This document shows positions 21,801 to 29,510 of a stretch of 64,000 nucleotides of DNA, piece by piece (position 1 is the stretch's first letter; every line of letters begins with the position of its first letter). A program made the translations under genes and the position numbers. The notes below the pieces were generated by a model, which made no database searches, had not been told where the DNA came from, and saw only the letters and a program-made list of their open reading frames with translations. This stretch comes from Streptomyces profundus (GTDB lineage Bacteria > Actinomycetota > Actinomycetes > Streptomycetales > Streptomycetaceae), in the NCBI RefSeq assembly GCF_020740535.1, contig NZ_CP082362.1, positions 5,577,501-5,641,500 of the forward strand, written 5' to 3'.

Positions 21801-23498
21801 CAGCTCGCCGACCCGGCCGCCGCCCCGCCTGGGGTCGGAACCGGCGAGGAAGACGCCGAACAGACCGCGGTCGGGGATGGTGCCGCCGGAGGTGACGGCG
21901 AGCCGCTGGGCGCCTGGCCGGCCCTGGATCGTGCCCGTCACCCGATCCCAGACCAGCCGGGGACGCAACTCGGCGAAGGCGTCGGATGGATAGCGCCCGG
22001 CGAGCATGTCCAGCACCGAGTGGTAGGCGGACTCGGGCAGCGCGGCGAACGGGGCGGCCCGCCGCACCAGCGCCAACAGCTCGCCCACGTCCCAGGAATC
22101 CATCGCCGTGATGGCGACGATCTGCTGGGCCAGCACGTCCAGCGGGTTGGCCGGGACGCGCAGCGCCTCGATGGCTCCGACCCGCATGCGCTCCGTGACC
22201 ACGGCCGACTGCACCAGATCGCCCCGGTACTTGGGGAAGACCACGCCGGCCGAGACCGCGCCCACCTGGTGCCCCGCGCGGCCGACCCGTTGCAGCCCGG
22301 AGGCGACCGAGGGCGGGGACTCGACCTGCACCACCAGATCGACCGAGCCCATGTCGATGCCCAGCTCCAGGCTGGAGGTCGCGACGACGGCGGGCAGCCG
22401 GCCGGCCTTGAGATCCTCCTCGATGCCGGCCCGCTGCTCCTTGGCCACCGAGCCGTGGTGGGCGCGGGCGAGCACGGCGGGGGCGCCCGTGCCGGCGCCC
22501 GAACCGCCCATCAGCTCGGCCGGGGAGTGGTCGACGGGCAGCGCTTCCCCGGTGGATCGCTCATGGGCGATCTCGTTCATTCGGTTGCACAGCCGCTCGG
22601 CCAGCCGCCTGGAGTTGACGAAGACGATCGTGGAGCGGTGCGCCAGCACCAGATCGACGATGCGCTCCTCGACCGAGGGCCAGATGGAGGGGCGATCGTC
22701 CGAGCCGGCCGCGTCCGGCACCGGGGAGCCGCCCAGCTCCCCGAGGTCGGGGACCGGCACGACGACCGACAGCTGGAACTCCTTGCCGGAGGGCGGCTGT
22801 ACCACCGTGGCCTTGCGCTGCGGGGAGAGGAAGCGCGCGACCTCGTCGACCGGGCGGACCGTGGCGGAGAGCCCGATCCGGCGCGCCGGGCGGGGGAGCA
22901 GGGCGTCCAGCCGTTCGAGGGAGAGCGCCAGATGGGCGCCGCGCTTGGTGCCGGCGACGGCGTGCACCTCGTCCAGGATGACCGTCTCCACGCCGGAGAG
23001 GGCCTCTCTGGCGGCCGAGGTGAGCATCAGGAAGAGCGACTCGGGCGTGGTGATCAGGATGTCGGGAGGGCGCCTGGCCAGCGAGCGGCGGTCCGCCGCC
23101 GGGGTGTCCCCGGTGCGGATGCCGACCCGGATGTCCGGCTCGGGGAGGCCGAGCCGGGCCGACTCCTGCCTGATGCCCGTGAGCGGGCTGCGCAGATTGC
23201 GCTCCACATCCACCGCGAGGGCCTTGAGCGGTGAGACATAGAGCACCCGGCAGCGCTTGTGCGGCTCGGCCGGCGGCGGCGTGGCGGCGAGCTGGTCGAG
23301 CGAGGCGAGGAAGGCGGCGAGGGTCTTCCCCGAGCCTGTGGGAGCGACCACCAGCGCGTCGGAATCCTCCCGGATGGCCCGCCACGCACCCTCCTGCGCG
23401 GCCGTGGGCGCGTGGAAGGCGTGTGTGAACCACGCCCTGGTGGCCGGGGAGAAGCCGTCGAGCACGGTGCTCGACCCCGGGGTGCTCCGTCTGTTCAT
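18801..23498 (-). CDS. lhr: Large helicase-related protein Lhr (ATP-dependent DNA helicase)
   Basis: At 1565 residues this has the full length of bacterial Lhr helicases. The N-terminal half holds the two RecA-like folds: VVAPTGSGKTLAAF (motif I), VILDEVHAV (motif II), LSATVRP (motif III) and QRVGRAGHQ (motif VI). A winged helix and Lhr-specific domains follow, and the long C-terminal half is characteristic of the family. Lhr is a 3'-5' DNA translocase linked to repair of crosslinks and other damage. The ATG at 23498 opens the conserved protein; an upstream in-frame start would overlap the promoter of the divergent gene. Only 38 bases separate the two starts. Confidence 0.93.
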   Translation of the reverse strand: MNRRSTPGSSTVLDGFSPATRAWFTHAFHAPTAAQEGAWRAIREDSDALVVAPTGSGKTLAAFLASLDQLAATPPPAEPHKRCRVLYVSPLKALAVDVERNLRSPLTGIRQESARLGLPEPDIRVGIRTGDTPAADRRSLARRPPDILITTPESLFLMLTSAAREALSGVETVILDEVHAVAGTKRGAHLALSLERLDALLPRPARRIGLSATVRPVDEVARFLSPQRKATVVQPPSGKEFQLSVVVPVPDLGELGGSPVPDAAGSDDRPSIWPSVEERIVDLVLAHRSTIVFVNSRRLAERLCNRMNEIAHERSTGEALPVDHSPAELMGGSGAGTGAPAVLARAHHGSVAKEQRAGIEEDLKAGRLPAVVATSSLELGIDMGSVDLVVQVESPPSVASGLQRVGRAGHQVGAVSAGVVFPKYRGDLVQSAVVTERMRVGAIEALRVPANPLDVLAQQIVAITAMDSWDVGELLALVRRAAPFAALPESAYHSVLDMLAGRYPSDAFAELRPRLVWDRVTGTIQGRPGAQRLAVTSGGTIPDRGLFGVFLAGSDPRRGGGRVGELDEEMVYESRVGDVFTLGTTSWRIEDITRDRVLVTPAPGVPGRLPFWKGDQLGRPLELGRALGAFLREIGALDERAARARLAEAGLDAWAVDNVLSYLDEQRVACGHVPDDRTIVVERFRDELGDWRVVVHSPFGAQVHAPWALALGARLSERHGLDAQVLHADDGIVLRLPDADPLSAEAGWEEDAPATGPPDAAFDDGRAPVGANDVLFEAAEVDQLVTEQVGGSALFAARFRECAARALLLPRRDPGRRTPLWQQRQRASQLLSVASEFGSFPIVLEAVRECLQDVFDVPGLAELMRDIEARRVRLVEVTTPDPSPFARSLLFGYVAQFLYEGDSPLAERRAAALSLDSRLLAELLGRAELRELLDPEVLAELERELGWRTEERRVSDAEGVADLLRVLGPLTEEELVERGARREWAEELAAARRALPVRIAGDPHWAAIEDAGRLRDALGTALPVGVPEAFTEPVADPLGDLLARHARTHGPFTSAQAAARLGLGTAVADGALHRMAAEGRLVQGEFRPGASGQEWCDPTVLRRLRRRSLAALRQEVEPVAPGVLAAFLPTWQHAGAAAGRGELRGVEGLSRAVEQLQGASVPASALERLVLPARVSGYTPQMLDELTASGEVVWAGAGALPGKDGWISLFPADTAPLLLPAPHPLELTEEHRVVLSALAGGYGLFFRQIADQVRALGLEASEGALAERVWELAWSGRLTNDTLGPLRALLGSGRTAGSTAHRARRATPRGRYGALAVGAGGAMRPTASRGGPPTVAGRWSLLPEREADPTLRAHALARTLLDRHGVVTRGAVATEGVAGGFSAAYRVLSVFEENGQARRGYVVEGLGAAQFAMDGAVDRLRAIGSAADRSTGQAAPRAVLLAAADPANAYGAALPWPEPPQGARHKPGRKAGALVVLVDGALTLYVERGGRTLLAWSGGEGRPEAAEATLRAAAESLAQAVRAGAVGTLTVERVNGQQALTDMWWVGLLESTGFHATPRGLRLRR

Positions 23499-23536
23499 GG
23501 GCCCATCGTGCACCCGACCACTGACAGCGACGCACA

Positions 23537-24433
23537 ATGGCGGCCATGACCTCCTCCGAGCCCGGGCGGGAGACGGCCCGGCACTGGCTGGCCCCGGAAC
23601 TCCCCGGGGTTGACCTCCTGCGGGCCCGCTATGTGCGGCGGACCTTCATCCGGCACACCCACCGCACCTTTGTGATCGCGGGGATCACCCAGGGCGTGGA
23701 GGCGTTCCACCACGGGGGAACGGTGGAGCGCGCCGGGGTCGGCGGGTTGGTGATGATCAACCCGGGTGTTCCGCACACCGGCCACGCCGGGGTGCCGGAG
23801 GGGTGGGCCTACGGCGCCCTCTACCCCGCGCCCGAGGTGGTGGACGCGATCGCGGCCGAGGTGGTCGGGCTGCGGGGGGCCGCCTGGTTCACCGATCCCG
23901 TGGTGCACGATCCGGAGGCGGTGGGGCTGGTCGGGCGGGTGCTGCGGGCCACCGAGGAGGGGAACGCCCTGGCCGCCGACAGCCTTCTGCGGCTGACCGT
24001 CGCACGACTGCTGCTGACCGCCGGTGGCGCGCGCCCTCAGCGGGTGAAGCGCCAGGCAGGCGCGCGCCTGGCGAAACGCGCCCGGGAGTGCCTGCTGGAG
24101 CGGATGGACCGGCCGCCCACGCTGGAGCGGTTGGCCACGGAGCTGGGCACCAGCCCCTTCGCCCTGCTGCGGGCCTTCCGCGAGCGGTACGGGATGCCGC
24201 CGCACGCCTGGCTGACGGACGCCAGAGTCCACCGGGCCAGGGAGTTGCTGGACATCGGGGTGCGTCCCGCCGATGTGGCGCTCGCCGTCGGCTTCACCGA
24301 CCAGTCCCATCTCCACCGGCACTTCCGGCGCACCGTGGGGGTGGCGCCCGGGGCCTATCAGCGGGAACGCCGCGCGACGGTGCCCGGTCCGGACCTGGCC
24401 CCGAGGCGCAAGAACGTACAAGAAACAGAATGA
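23537..24433 (+). CDS. AraC-family transcriptional regulator next to azlCD
   Basis: A 298-residue regulator with an N-terminal AraC-type cupin (HTHRTFVIAGITQGVEAFHHG, about 38-100) and two C-terminal HTH motifs (about 190-285; LERLATELGTSPFALLRAF and PADVALAVGFTDQSHLHRHF). It is divergent from lhr and lies 25 bases before the azlC/azlD pair. AraC regulators of this type commonly sit beside AzlCD-like exporters and probably respond to an amino acid or related ligand. That ligand is not evident. An ATG three codons later (23546) is an equally good start. Confidence 0.9.
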   Translation: MAAMTSSEPGRETARHWLAPELPGVDLLRARYVRRTFIRHTHRTFVIAGITQGVEAFHHGGTVERAGVGGLVMINPGVPHTGHAGVPEGWAYGALYPAPEVVDAIAAEVVGLRGAAWFTDPVVHDPEAVGLVGRVLRATEEGNALAADSLLRLTVARLLLTAGGARPQRVKRQAGARLAKRARECLLERMDRPPTLERLATELGTSPFALLRAFRERYGMPPHAWLTDARVHRARELLDIGVRPADVALAVGFTDQSHLHRHFRRTVGVAPGAYQRERRATVPGPDLAPRRKNVQETE

Positions 24434-24458
24434 TCCGGGCGCATAACGTTCATCCGTG

Positions 24459-25208
24459 ATGGAAAACCTGACAGACCAGCCGACCGTGGAGGAGCGCCGC
24501 GCCACGGTCAGGGACGCCCTCGGCGTGGGCCTCGCCGTGGGGATCTCCGGCTTCGCCTTCGGTATCACCGCCGCGACCAACGGGCTGAGCGTGCCTCAGG
24601 CCTGTGTGCTCAGCCTCCTCGTCTTCACCGGCGCGTCCCAGTTCGCGCTGGTCGGCGCGTTGGCGGCGGGCGGGAGCCCGGTAACGGCGGCGGCCGGCGC
24701 GTTCTTCCTCGGGGTCCGCAACTGCTTCTACGGGCTGCGCCTCTCCTCGCTGCTGCGGTTGCCCCGTCGGATACGCCCGCTGGCGGCGCACTGGGTGATC
24801 GACGAGACCTCGGTGGTGGCCCTGGCCCAACCCGGCCCCCGGCTGGCCAGGCTGGGCTTCGTCGTCAGCGGCGTCACGCTCTTCGTCTGCTGGAACGTGA
24901 CCACGTTGCTGGGGGCCGTCGGTGCCGACTCGATCGGCGACCCCGACGCCTGGGGACTTGACGCCGCTTCGCCCGCGGTCTTCCTGGCACTGCTGGCCCC
25001 CATGCTGCGGACCGCGGGCGAGCGGGCGACCGCCGCCCTCGCCGTGGTGCTTGCCCTGGTCTGCCTGCCGGTACTGCCCTCCGGGGTGCCGGTGTTGGTG
25101 GCCGCGCTCGCCGCTCCGCTGGTGCTGGTCGTCGCGGCCCGAAGGGGCGGCGGGACGGGCGCAGGACCGGCCGGCGAGCGGGCCGAGGCGCCGGAGGTGG
25201 CGCCGTGA
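24459..25208 (+). CDS. azlC: AzlC-family branched-chain amino acid exporter, large subunit
   Basis: A 249-residue polytopic membrane protein with the AzlC features: an N-terminal GLAVGISGFAFG helix, FTGASQFALVGAL, and FFLGVRNCFYGLRLS. AzlC works with the small AzlD subunit to export branched-chain amino acids; many family members have other substrates, so the substrate here is unproven. ATG 24459 is chosen over an adjacent GTG at 24456. Its stop overlaps the azlD start by four bases. Confidence 0.88.
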   Translation: MENLTDQPTVEERRATVRDALGVGLAVGISGFAFGITAATNGLSVPQACVLSLLVFTGASQFALVGALAAGGSPVTAAAGAFFLGVRNCFYGLRLSSLLRLPRRIRPLAAHWVIDETSVVALAQPGPRLARLGFVVSGVTLFVCWNVTTLLGAVGADSIGDPDAWGLDAASPAVFLALLAPMLRTAGERATAALAVVLALVCLPVLPSGVPVLVAALAAPLVLVVAARRGGGTGAGPAGERAEAPEVAP

Positions 25209-25516
25209 CCACCTGGATCGCCATCGGCCTCACCGCGGCCGGCTGCTATCTGGCCAAGCTGCTCGGCCTCTCGATCCCACCGGCGTCCTTGGAGCGCCCC
25301 GTGGTGCGCCGGCTCGCCGCGCTGCTTCCGGTGGCGCTGCTGGCCGCGCTCACCGCCCTCCAGACCGTGGACGACGGCAACGGGGCGCTGGTGCTCGACG
25401 CCAGGGTGGCGGGGATCACCGCGGCCGGGGTGGCGCTGTTGCTGCGTGCCCCCTTCCTGGTGGTGATCGGGGCCGCGGTGCTGGTCACGGCTGGTGGGCG
25501 GGCGCTCGGCGGATGA
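25205..25516 (+). CDS. azlD: AzlD-family transporter small subunit
   Basis: A hydrophobic 103-residue protein with about four predicted membrane helices and a conserved Pro after the first (LSIPPASLERPVVRRL), as in AzlD. It begins at GTG inside the azlC stop (GTGA overlap), so the two are translationally coupled and form one exporter. Function is inferred from the partner and topology. Confidence 0.86.
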   Translation: MTTWIAIGLTAAGCYLAKLLGLSIPPASLERPVVRRLAALLPVALLAALTALQTVDDGNGALVLDARVAGITAAGVALLLRAPFLVVIGAAVLVTAGGRALGG

Positions 25517-25556
25517 GCGGGCTGTCGGGCGCGCCCGCGCTGGGGATACTGGGGCC

Positions 25557-25751
25557 ATGCGGTTGACGGAGTTCTGGGAACGGATGACGGAGCAGTTCGG
25601 CGCGGGCTACGCGGACTCCTTCGCCAGGGATCATGTGATGTCCCAACTGGGCGGGCGCACGGTGTGTGAGGCGCTGGACGCCGGTTGGGATCCGAAGGAG
25701 GTCTGGCGCGCGCTGTGTTCCGCCATCGATGTGCCTCACCACCTGCGCTGA
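25557..25751 (+). CDS. DUF3046 protein upstream of recA
   Basis: A 64-residue protein (MRLTEFWERMTEQFG, then a WDPKEVWRALC segment) of the DUF3046 family, which in actinobacteria is almost always found directly upstream of recA. It has no membrane segment and no known function. The conserved MRLTEFWERM start fixes the ATG at 25557. The recA promoter with its SOS box lies between this gene and recA. Confidence 0.9.
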   Translation: MRLTEFWERMTEQFGAGYADSFARDHVMSQLGGRTVCEALDAGWDPKEVWRALCSAIDVPHHLR

Positions 25752-25810
25752 CGCCTCTGACCTGCGGATTTGTCAGGCTGTCAGAAGGGTGCCCCACCCG
25801 GTCGCCTCGC

Positions 25811-25840
25811 TTGACACGTAAATCGAACGGAAGTTCTTAT
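25811..25840 (+). promoter_or_regulatory. recA promoter with LexA (SOS) box
   Basis: TTGACA (25811-25816) is a perfect -35 element; a weak -10 (TTCTTA or TCTTAT, about 25834-25840) follows at 17-18 bases. Between them lies TCGAACGGAAGTTC (25823-25836), matching the actinobacterial LexA operator GAAC-N4-GTTC. LexA bound here would block the promoter, so recA-recX should be induced by DNA damage. The recA start codon is about 120 bases downstream. Confidence 0.88.
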
Positions 25841-25959
25841 GGGGGGTACGGATACGGCGTCCGGCCCTCCGCGAGCCCCGGGCGCGTGCCGATTGTCAGT
25901 GGCGGGCGCTAGCGTCCGTGGTTGTGAAGCGATCAAATCAGACGGACCGGGTGGCACCC

Positions 25960-27096
25960 ATGGCAGGTACGGACCGCGAGAAGGCGCTCGACGCCGCACT
26001 CGCGCAGATTGAACGGCAGTTCGGCAAGGGCGCGGTGATGCGGCTGGGCGAGCGGCCGGACGAGCCGATCGAGATCATCGAGACCGGATCCACGGCCCTC
26101 GATGTGGCTCTGGGCGTCGGCGGGTTGCCCCGCGGCCGGGTGGTGGAGGTCTTCGGGCCCGAGTCCTCGGGCAAGACGACACTCACCCTGCACGCGGTGG
26201 CGAACGCGCAGAAGGCCGGCGGCACCGTCGCCTTCATGGACGCGGAGCACGCCCTCGACCCCGAATACGCGAAGCGGCTCGGTGTGGACGTGGACCAGCT
26301 GATCCTCTCCCAGCCGGACAACGGTGAACAGGCGCTGGAGATCACGGACATGCTGATCCGCTCCGGCGCGCTCGACCTGATCGTCATCGACTCGGTGGCG
26401 GCCCTGGTGCCCAGGGCGGAGATCGAGGGCGAGATGGGCGACTCCCATGTCGGCCTCCAGGCCCGGCTGATGAGCCAGGCCCTGCGGAAGATCACGGGTG
26501 CGCTCAGCCAGTCGAAGACCACGGCGATCTTCATCAACCAGCTCCGGGAGAAGGTCGGCGTGATGTTCGGCTCTCCCGAGACCACCACGGGCGGCCGGGC
26601 GCTGAAGTTCTACGCCTCGGTGCGGCTGGACATCCGGCGTATCGAGACCCTCAAGGACGGCACCGACGCGGTGGGCAACCGCACTCGCGTCAAGGTCGTC
26701 AAGAACAAGGTCGCTCCGCCGTTCAAGCAGGCCGAGTTCGACATCCTCTACGGCACGGGCATCAGCCGCGAGGGCGGGCTGATCGACATGGGCGTCGAGA
26801 ACGGCTTCATCCGCAAGTCCGGCGCCTGGTACACCTACGGCGGCGACCAGTTGGGCCAGGGCAAGGAGAACTCGCGGAACTTCCTCAAGGACAACCCCGA
26901 TCTGGCCAACGAGATCGAGAAGAAGATCAAGGAGAAGCTCGGCATCGGCCCCAAGCCCCCGGCGGAGGCCTCGCCCGAGGGCGAGACGCCCGAGGACGCC
27001 GCCAAGGCCCTGGCCGCCCCGCCGGCCCAGGCCACCAAGGCGCCTGCGGCGGCCAAGGCCCCCCGGGCGGCCAAGACCGTCGCGGCCAAGAGCTGA
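25960..27096 (+). CDS. recA: Recombinase RecA
   Basis: The 378-residue strand-exchange and LexA-coprotease protein, with Walker [10 protein letters not shown], the MDAEHALDP strand, Walker [21 protein letters not shown]2-region loop [14 protein letters not shown] and the family signature [13 protein letters not shown]. The C-terminus carries an Ala/Lys/Pro-rich tail of about 45 residues as in other streptomycetes. The start is set at the ATG giving [11 protein letters not shown], the conserved N-terminus. recX follows after three bases. An SOS box lies in the promoter. Confidence 0.98.
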   Translation: MAGTDREKALDAALAQIERQFGKGAVMRLGERPDEPIEIIETGSTALDVALGVGGLPRGRVVEVFGPESSGKTTLTLHAVANAQKAGGTVAFMDAEHALDPEYAKRLGVDVDQLILSQPDNGEQALEITDMLIRSGALDLIVIDSVAALVPRAEIEGEMGDSHVGLQARLMSQALRKITGALSQSKTTAIFINQLREKVGVMFGSPETTTGGRALKFYASVRLDIRRIETLKDGTDAVGNRTRVKVVKNKVAPPFKQAEFDILYGTGISREGGLIDMGVENGFIRKSGAWYTYGGDQLGQGKENSRNFLKDNPDLANEIEKKIKEKLGIGPKPPAEASPEGETPEDAAKALAAPPAQATKAPAAAKAPRAAKTVAAKS

Positions 27097-27099
27097 CGC

Positions 27100-27687
27100 G
27101 TGACCCGGCGCAGCGACTGGCCGGAGCCTGGGCCGGCGCCGGCCCAGGCCCAGGCGGCCGGCCCGCCGGCGGAGCCGGCCGATCCGGTGCAGCGGGCCCG
27201 GAGTATCTGCCTGGGCCTGCTCGCCGGAACACCGCGCACCAGACGGCAGTTGGCCGACGCGCTCCGACGCAGGGAGATCCCGGAGGAGGCGATCGCCGAG
27301 GTCCTCGACCGGTTCGAGGAGGTCGGCCTGATCGACGACGCGCTCTTCGCCGAGGCGTGGGTGGAGTCCCGGCATCATGGCCGGGGCCTGGCCCGCCGGG
27401 CGTTGGCCCGTGAGCTGCGCACCAAGGGGGTGGCTCCCGCGGTGATCGACCAGGCGGTCGACCAGCTGGATCCCGAGCGGGAGGAGGAGACCGCGCGGGC
27501 GCTGGTCGCCCGCAGGCTCCAGGCCACGCGGGGGCTGCCGTCGGCCAAGCGGATGCGCCGGTTGGTCGGGATGCTCGCCCGCAAGGGATACGCGGAGGGG
27601 TTGGCGCTACGGCTGGTGCGCGAGGCCCTGGAGGCCGAGGGTGACTCCCTGGAGAGCTGGGAGGACTATGCCCCCGATACCCCCTGA
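27100..27687 (+). CDS. recX: Regulatory protein RecX
   Basis: A 195-residue three-helix-repeat protein that binds RecA filaments and limits recombinase and coprotease activity. The RecX core starts at about residue 29 (QRARSICLGLLAGTPRTRRQ) and contains RFEEVGLIDDALFAEAWVES and the R-G-L-A-R-R-A-L region. The N-terminal 28 residues are Pro/Ala-rich and species-specific. It starts at GTG three bases after recA and is co-transcribed with it. Its stop codon is the first three bases of a 14-bp tandem repeat array. Confidence 0.94.
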   Translation: MTRRSDWPEPGPAPAQAQAAGPPAEPADPVQRARSICLGLLAGTPRTRRQLADALRRREIPEEAIAEVLDRFEEVGLIDDALFAEAWVESRHHGRGLARRALARELRTKGVAPAVIDQAVDQLDPEREEETARALVARRLQATRGLPSAKRMRRLVGMLARKGYAEGLALRLVREALEAEGDSLESWEDYAPDTP

Positions 27688-27768
27688 ACGCCGCGTTCTG
27701 AACGCCGCGTTCTGAACGCCGCACTCTGAACGCCGCACTCTGAACGCCGCGTTCTGAACGCCGTCGCC
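27685..27768. repeat. 14-bp palindromic tandem repeat after recX
   Basis: Five consecutive copies of TGAACGCCGCGTTC (copies 3 and 4 end in ACTC) start at the recX stop codon, followed by a decayed sixth copy at 27755-27768 and a further decayed unit at about 27791. The consensus contains the perfect 13-base palindrome GAACGC-C-GCGTTC. The spacing GAAC-N5-GTTC is one base longer than a LexA box. The array lies between convergent genes and could form hairpins that act as a terminator. In all three frames it would be translated if read through, but TGA occurs in each unit. Confidence 0.92.
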
Positions 27769-27881
27769 GCCCTGTGAAGCCTCGGCCCCCTGAACGCCGA
27801 CGCCTCCGAGTGCCCCTGAAGGCCGGCGTCGCCGGCGCCGCCGCCGGGACGGACGGTGGCCCGGGTGGTGCCCCGAGGGCG

Positions 27882-29441
27882 TCAGCGTGGCGCCGCCTGG
27901 GTCGGTGCGCCGCGCAGCCGGTGCACGGTCTCGCGCAGGGCCCGCTGGTCGGCACCCGGCAGGCTGGCCGTCAGATACCCGTCGGGCCGCACCACCAGCA
28001 GGGTGTGCGCCCCGGCACCCGGGTACTCCTCGGTGACCAGCAGCTCGGCCGGCAGCGCCAAGATCTCGGCGACGGCGGCCAGTTCCGGCATCAGGCCGGC
28101 CGACAGCCAGTGCCTGGCGTCCCAGACGCGGGCGCCCGGCGCGGTCAGCACCAGGAGCAGCGGCCCACCCAGCCGATCCCGCAGCCGGGCCCTCGTCCCG
28201 TCGAGCGCGGTCACCGGGACGTCGACCACCGGCATGCCTGGCCGGGTGGCCGAGGCCGCGGTGACGGCCCCGTTGAGCGGGGAGTTCCCGTAGTCGGCCG
28301 GCCCGCCCAGCGCGCCCTGCCCCGCGTGCGCGTCGCCGAGCAGCGCCAGCCTGCCCCGCCCGCGGCCCGCGAGCCGAGTGGCCAGCCCGCTGCGCCCCCG
28401 CACCAGCGGAAGCGCCTGGTCCACCGCGCGCAGCCGCCTCCCGACGGCGCTCCTGCGCTCCGTCTGGTAGCTGTCCAGCAGCTCCTCGGCGTCCCCCTCG
28501 CGGCAGGCGACGGCGAGCTTCCAGGCGAGGTTCTCCGCGTCCCGCAACCCCTCCGTCACCTGCTGCGTCCCCAGGGCCCCCAACAGGTGCGCCGCGTCAC
28601 CGGCGAGAAAGACCCGGTCCACCCGCCAGGCGCGGGCCAGTCGCTGATGGCAGGTGTGCACCCCGGTGTCCAGCAGTTCGTGCTCGGGCACCTCGCCGTC
28701 GTGCCAGGTGGCGAGCGTGCCGTGCACCCGCTCCAGCAGGGCCTCGGGCGTGACGAGCCCCTCGTCCGCCGGCAGCGGCCAGTCCAGCCGCCAGTGGTCA
28801 CCGGCCAGCGGCCGTGCCGTGACCTCGCCGATCGGGAGCCCCCGGTGGAGGACGGCCTCGCCCCGGTGCGGCAGTTCGCCCCGCAGGGCGGCCACCGCGT
28901 AGCGCTCGACCGCCGTACGCCCGGGGAACCGCGCGCCCAGCAGCTTGCGCACCGTGGAGCGCGCGCCGTCGCACCCCACCAGATAGCGACCGCGCCACTC
29001 CCCGCTCTCCTCGCGCCCGCCGTCGGACCGCCGCGGCACGGTGTGCGCCAGCACGTCGTCGCCGCGCTGCTCGAAGTCGGTGAGCCGGTGGCCCCGCGCC
29101 ATCCGCACCAGCTCCTGGCGGGCGACGGCGGCGCGCAGCGCCGCCTCCAGCACATGCTGCGGGAGGTGGAGCGGCGCGGCGGCGGGCTCGAACACATGGT
29201 GCGCGACGGTCCGCCCCCGGTGGGTGCCGCGCCAGCCCGCCCAGACGGCCGCCTCGGGGGCGGCCCCCGGGAGCGCGCCCCAGCGGGCGACGTCGGGCGC
29301 CAGCACGCAGCTGCGGGCCAGCCGCGCGGTCGGAGGATCGGTCGATTCGTCGAGGACGACGGACGGGACGCCGTGCCCGGCCAGGGCAAGCGCCAGCGCG
29401 AGCCCCGTAGGGCCCGCGCCGACGATGATCACGGGCAGCAC
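27882..29441 (-). CDS. FAD-dependent aromatic-ring monooxygenase (PHBH fold) with thioredoxin-like C-domain
   Basis: A protein of about 519 residues of the p-hydroxybenzoate-hydroxylase class: dinucleotide motif VIIVGAGPTGLALALALA at the N-terminus, the mid DG motif in LVGCDGARSTVRKLLG and the second FAD motif VFLAGDAAHLLGALGTQQV. The C-terminal 130 residues resemble the thioredoxin-like domain of class A flavin hydroxylases. Such enzymes hydroxylate phenols or polyketides with NAD(P)H and oxygen; the substrate is unknown. The GTG at 29441, directly before the FAD motif, is preferred to an upstream TTG (29477). It follows gluD on the same strand within 70 bases and may be read from the same transcript. 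Confidence 0.85.
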   Translation of the reverse strand: MLPVIIVGAGPTGLALALALAGHGVPSVVLDESTDPPTARLARSCVLAPDVARWGALPGAAPEAAVWAGWRGTHRGRTVAHHVFEPAAAPLHLPQHVLEAALRAAVARQELVRMARGHRLTDFEQRGDDVLAHTVPRRSDGGREESGEWRGRYLVGCDGARSTVRKLLGARFPGRTAVERYAVAALRGELPHRGEAVLHRGLPIGEVTARPLAGDHWRLDWPLPADEGLVTPEALLERVHGTLATWHDGEVPEHELLDTGVHTCHQRLARAWRVDRVFLAGDAAHLLGALGTQQVTEGLRDAENLAWKLAVACREGDAEELLDSYQTERRSAVGRRLRAVDQALPLVRGRSGLATRLAGRGRGRLALLGDAHAGQGALGGPADYGNSPLNGAVTAASATRPGMPVVDVPVTALDGTRARLRDRLGGPLLLVLTAPGARVWDARHWLSAGLMPELAAVAEILALPAELLVTEEYPGAGAHTLLVVRPDGYLTASLPGADQRALRETVHRLRGAPTQAAPR

Positions 29442-29510
29442 AGCACGTATGCAACCCAGCGGCGCCCCAGCCGTCAAGTCGGCGTTGGAACGCGCCGGTT
29501 GTGCGGTGGC

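Noticed and set aside
20352..23234. 960-codon plus-strand frame opposite lhr
   Set aside because: Helicase motifs I, II, III and VI are on the minus strand. The plus frame is composition-driven.
27685..27754. Tandem repeat considered as a CRISPR array or LexA operator cluster
   Set aside because: Units are contiguous with no spacers, so it is not CRISPR. The half-site spacing is five instead of four bases, so it is not a canonical LexA box; it is kept only as an unexplained repeat.
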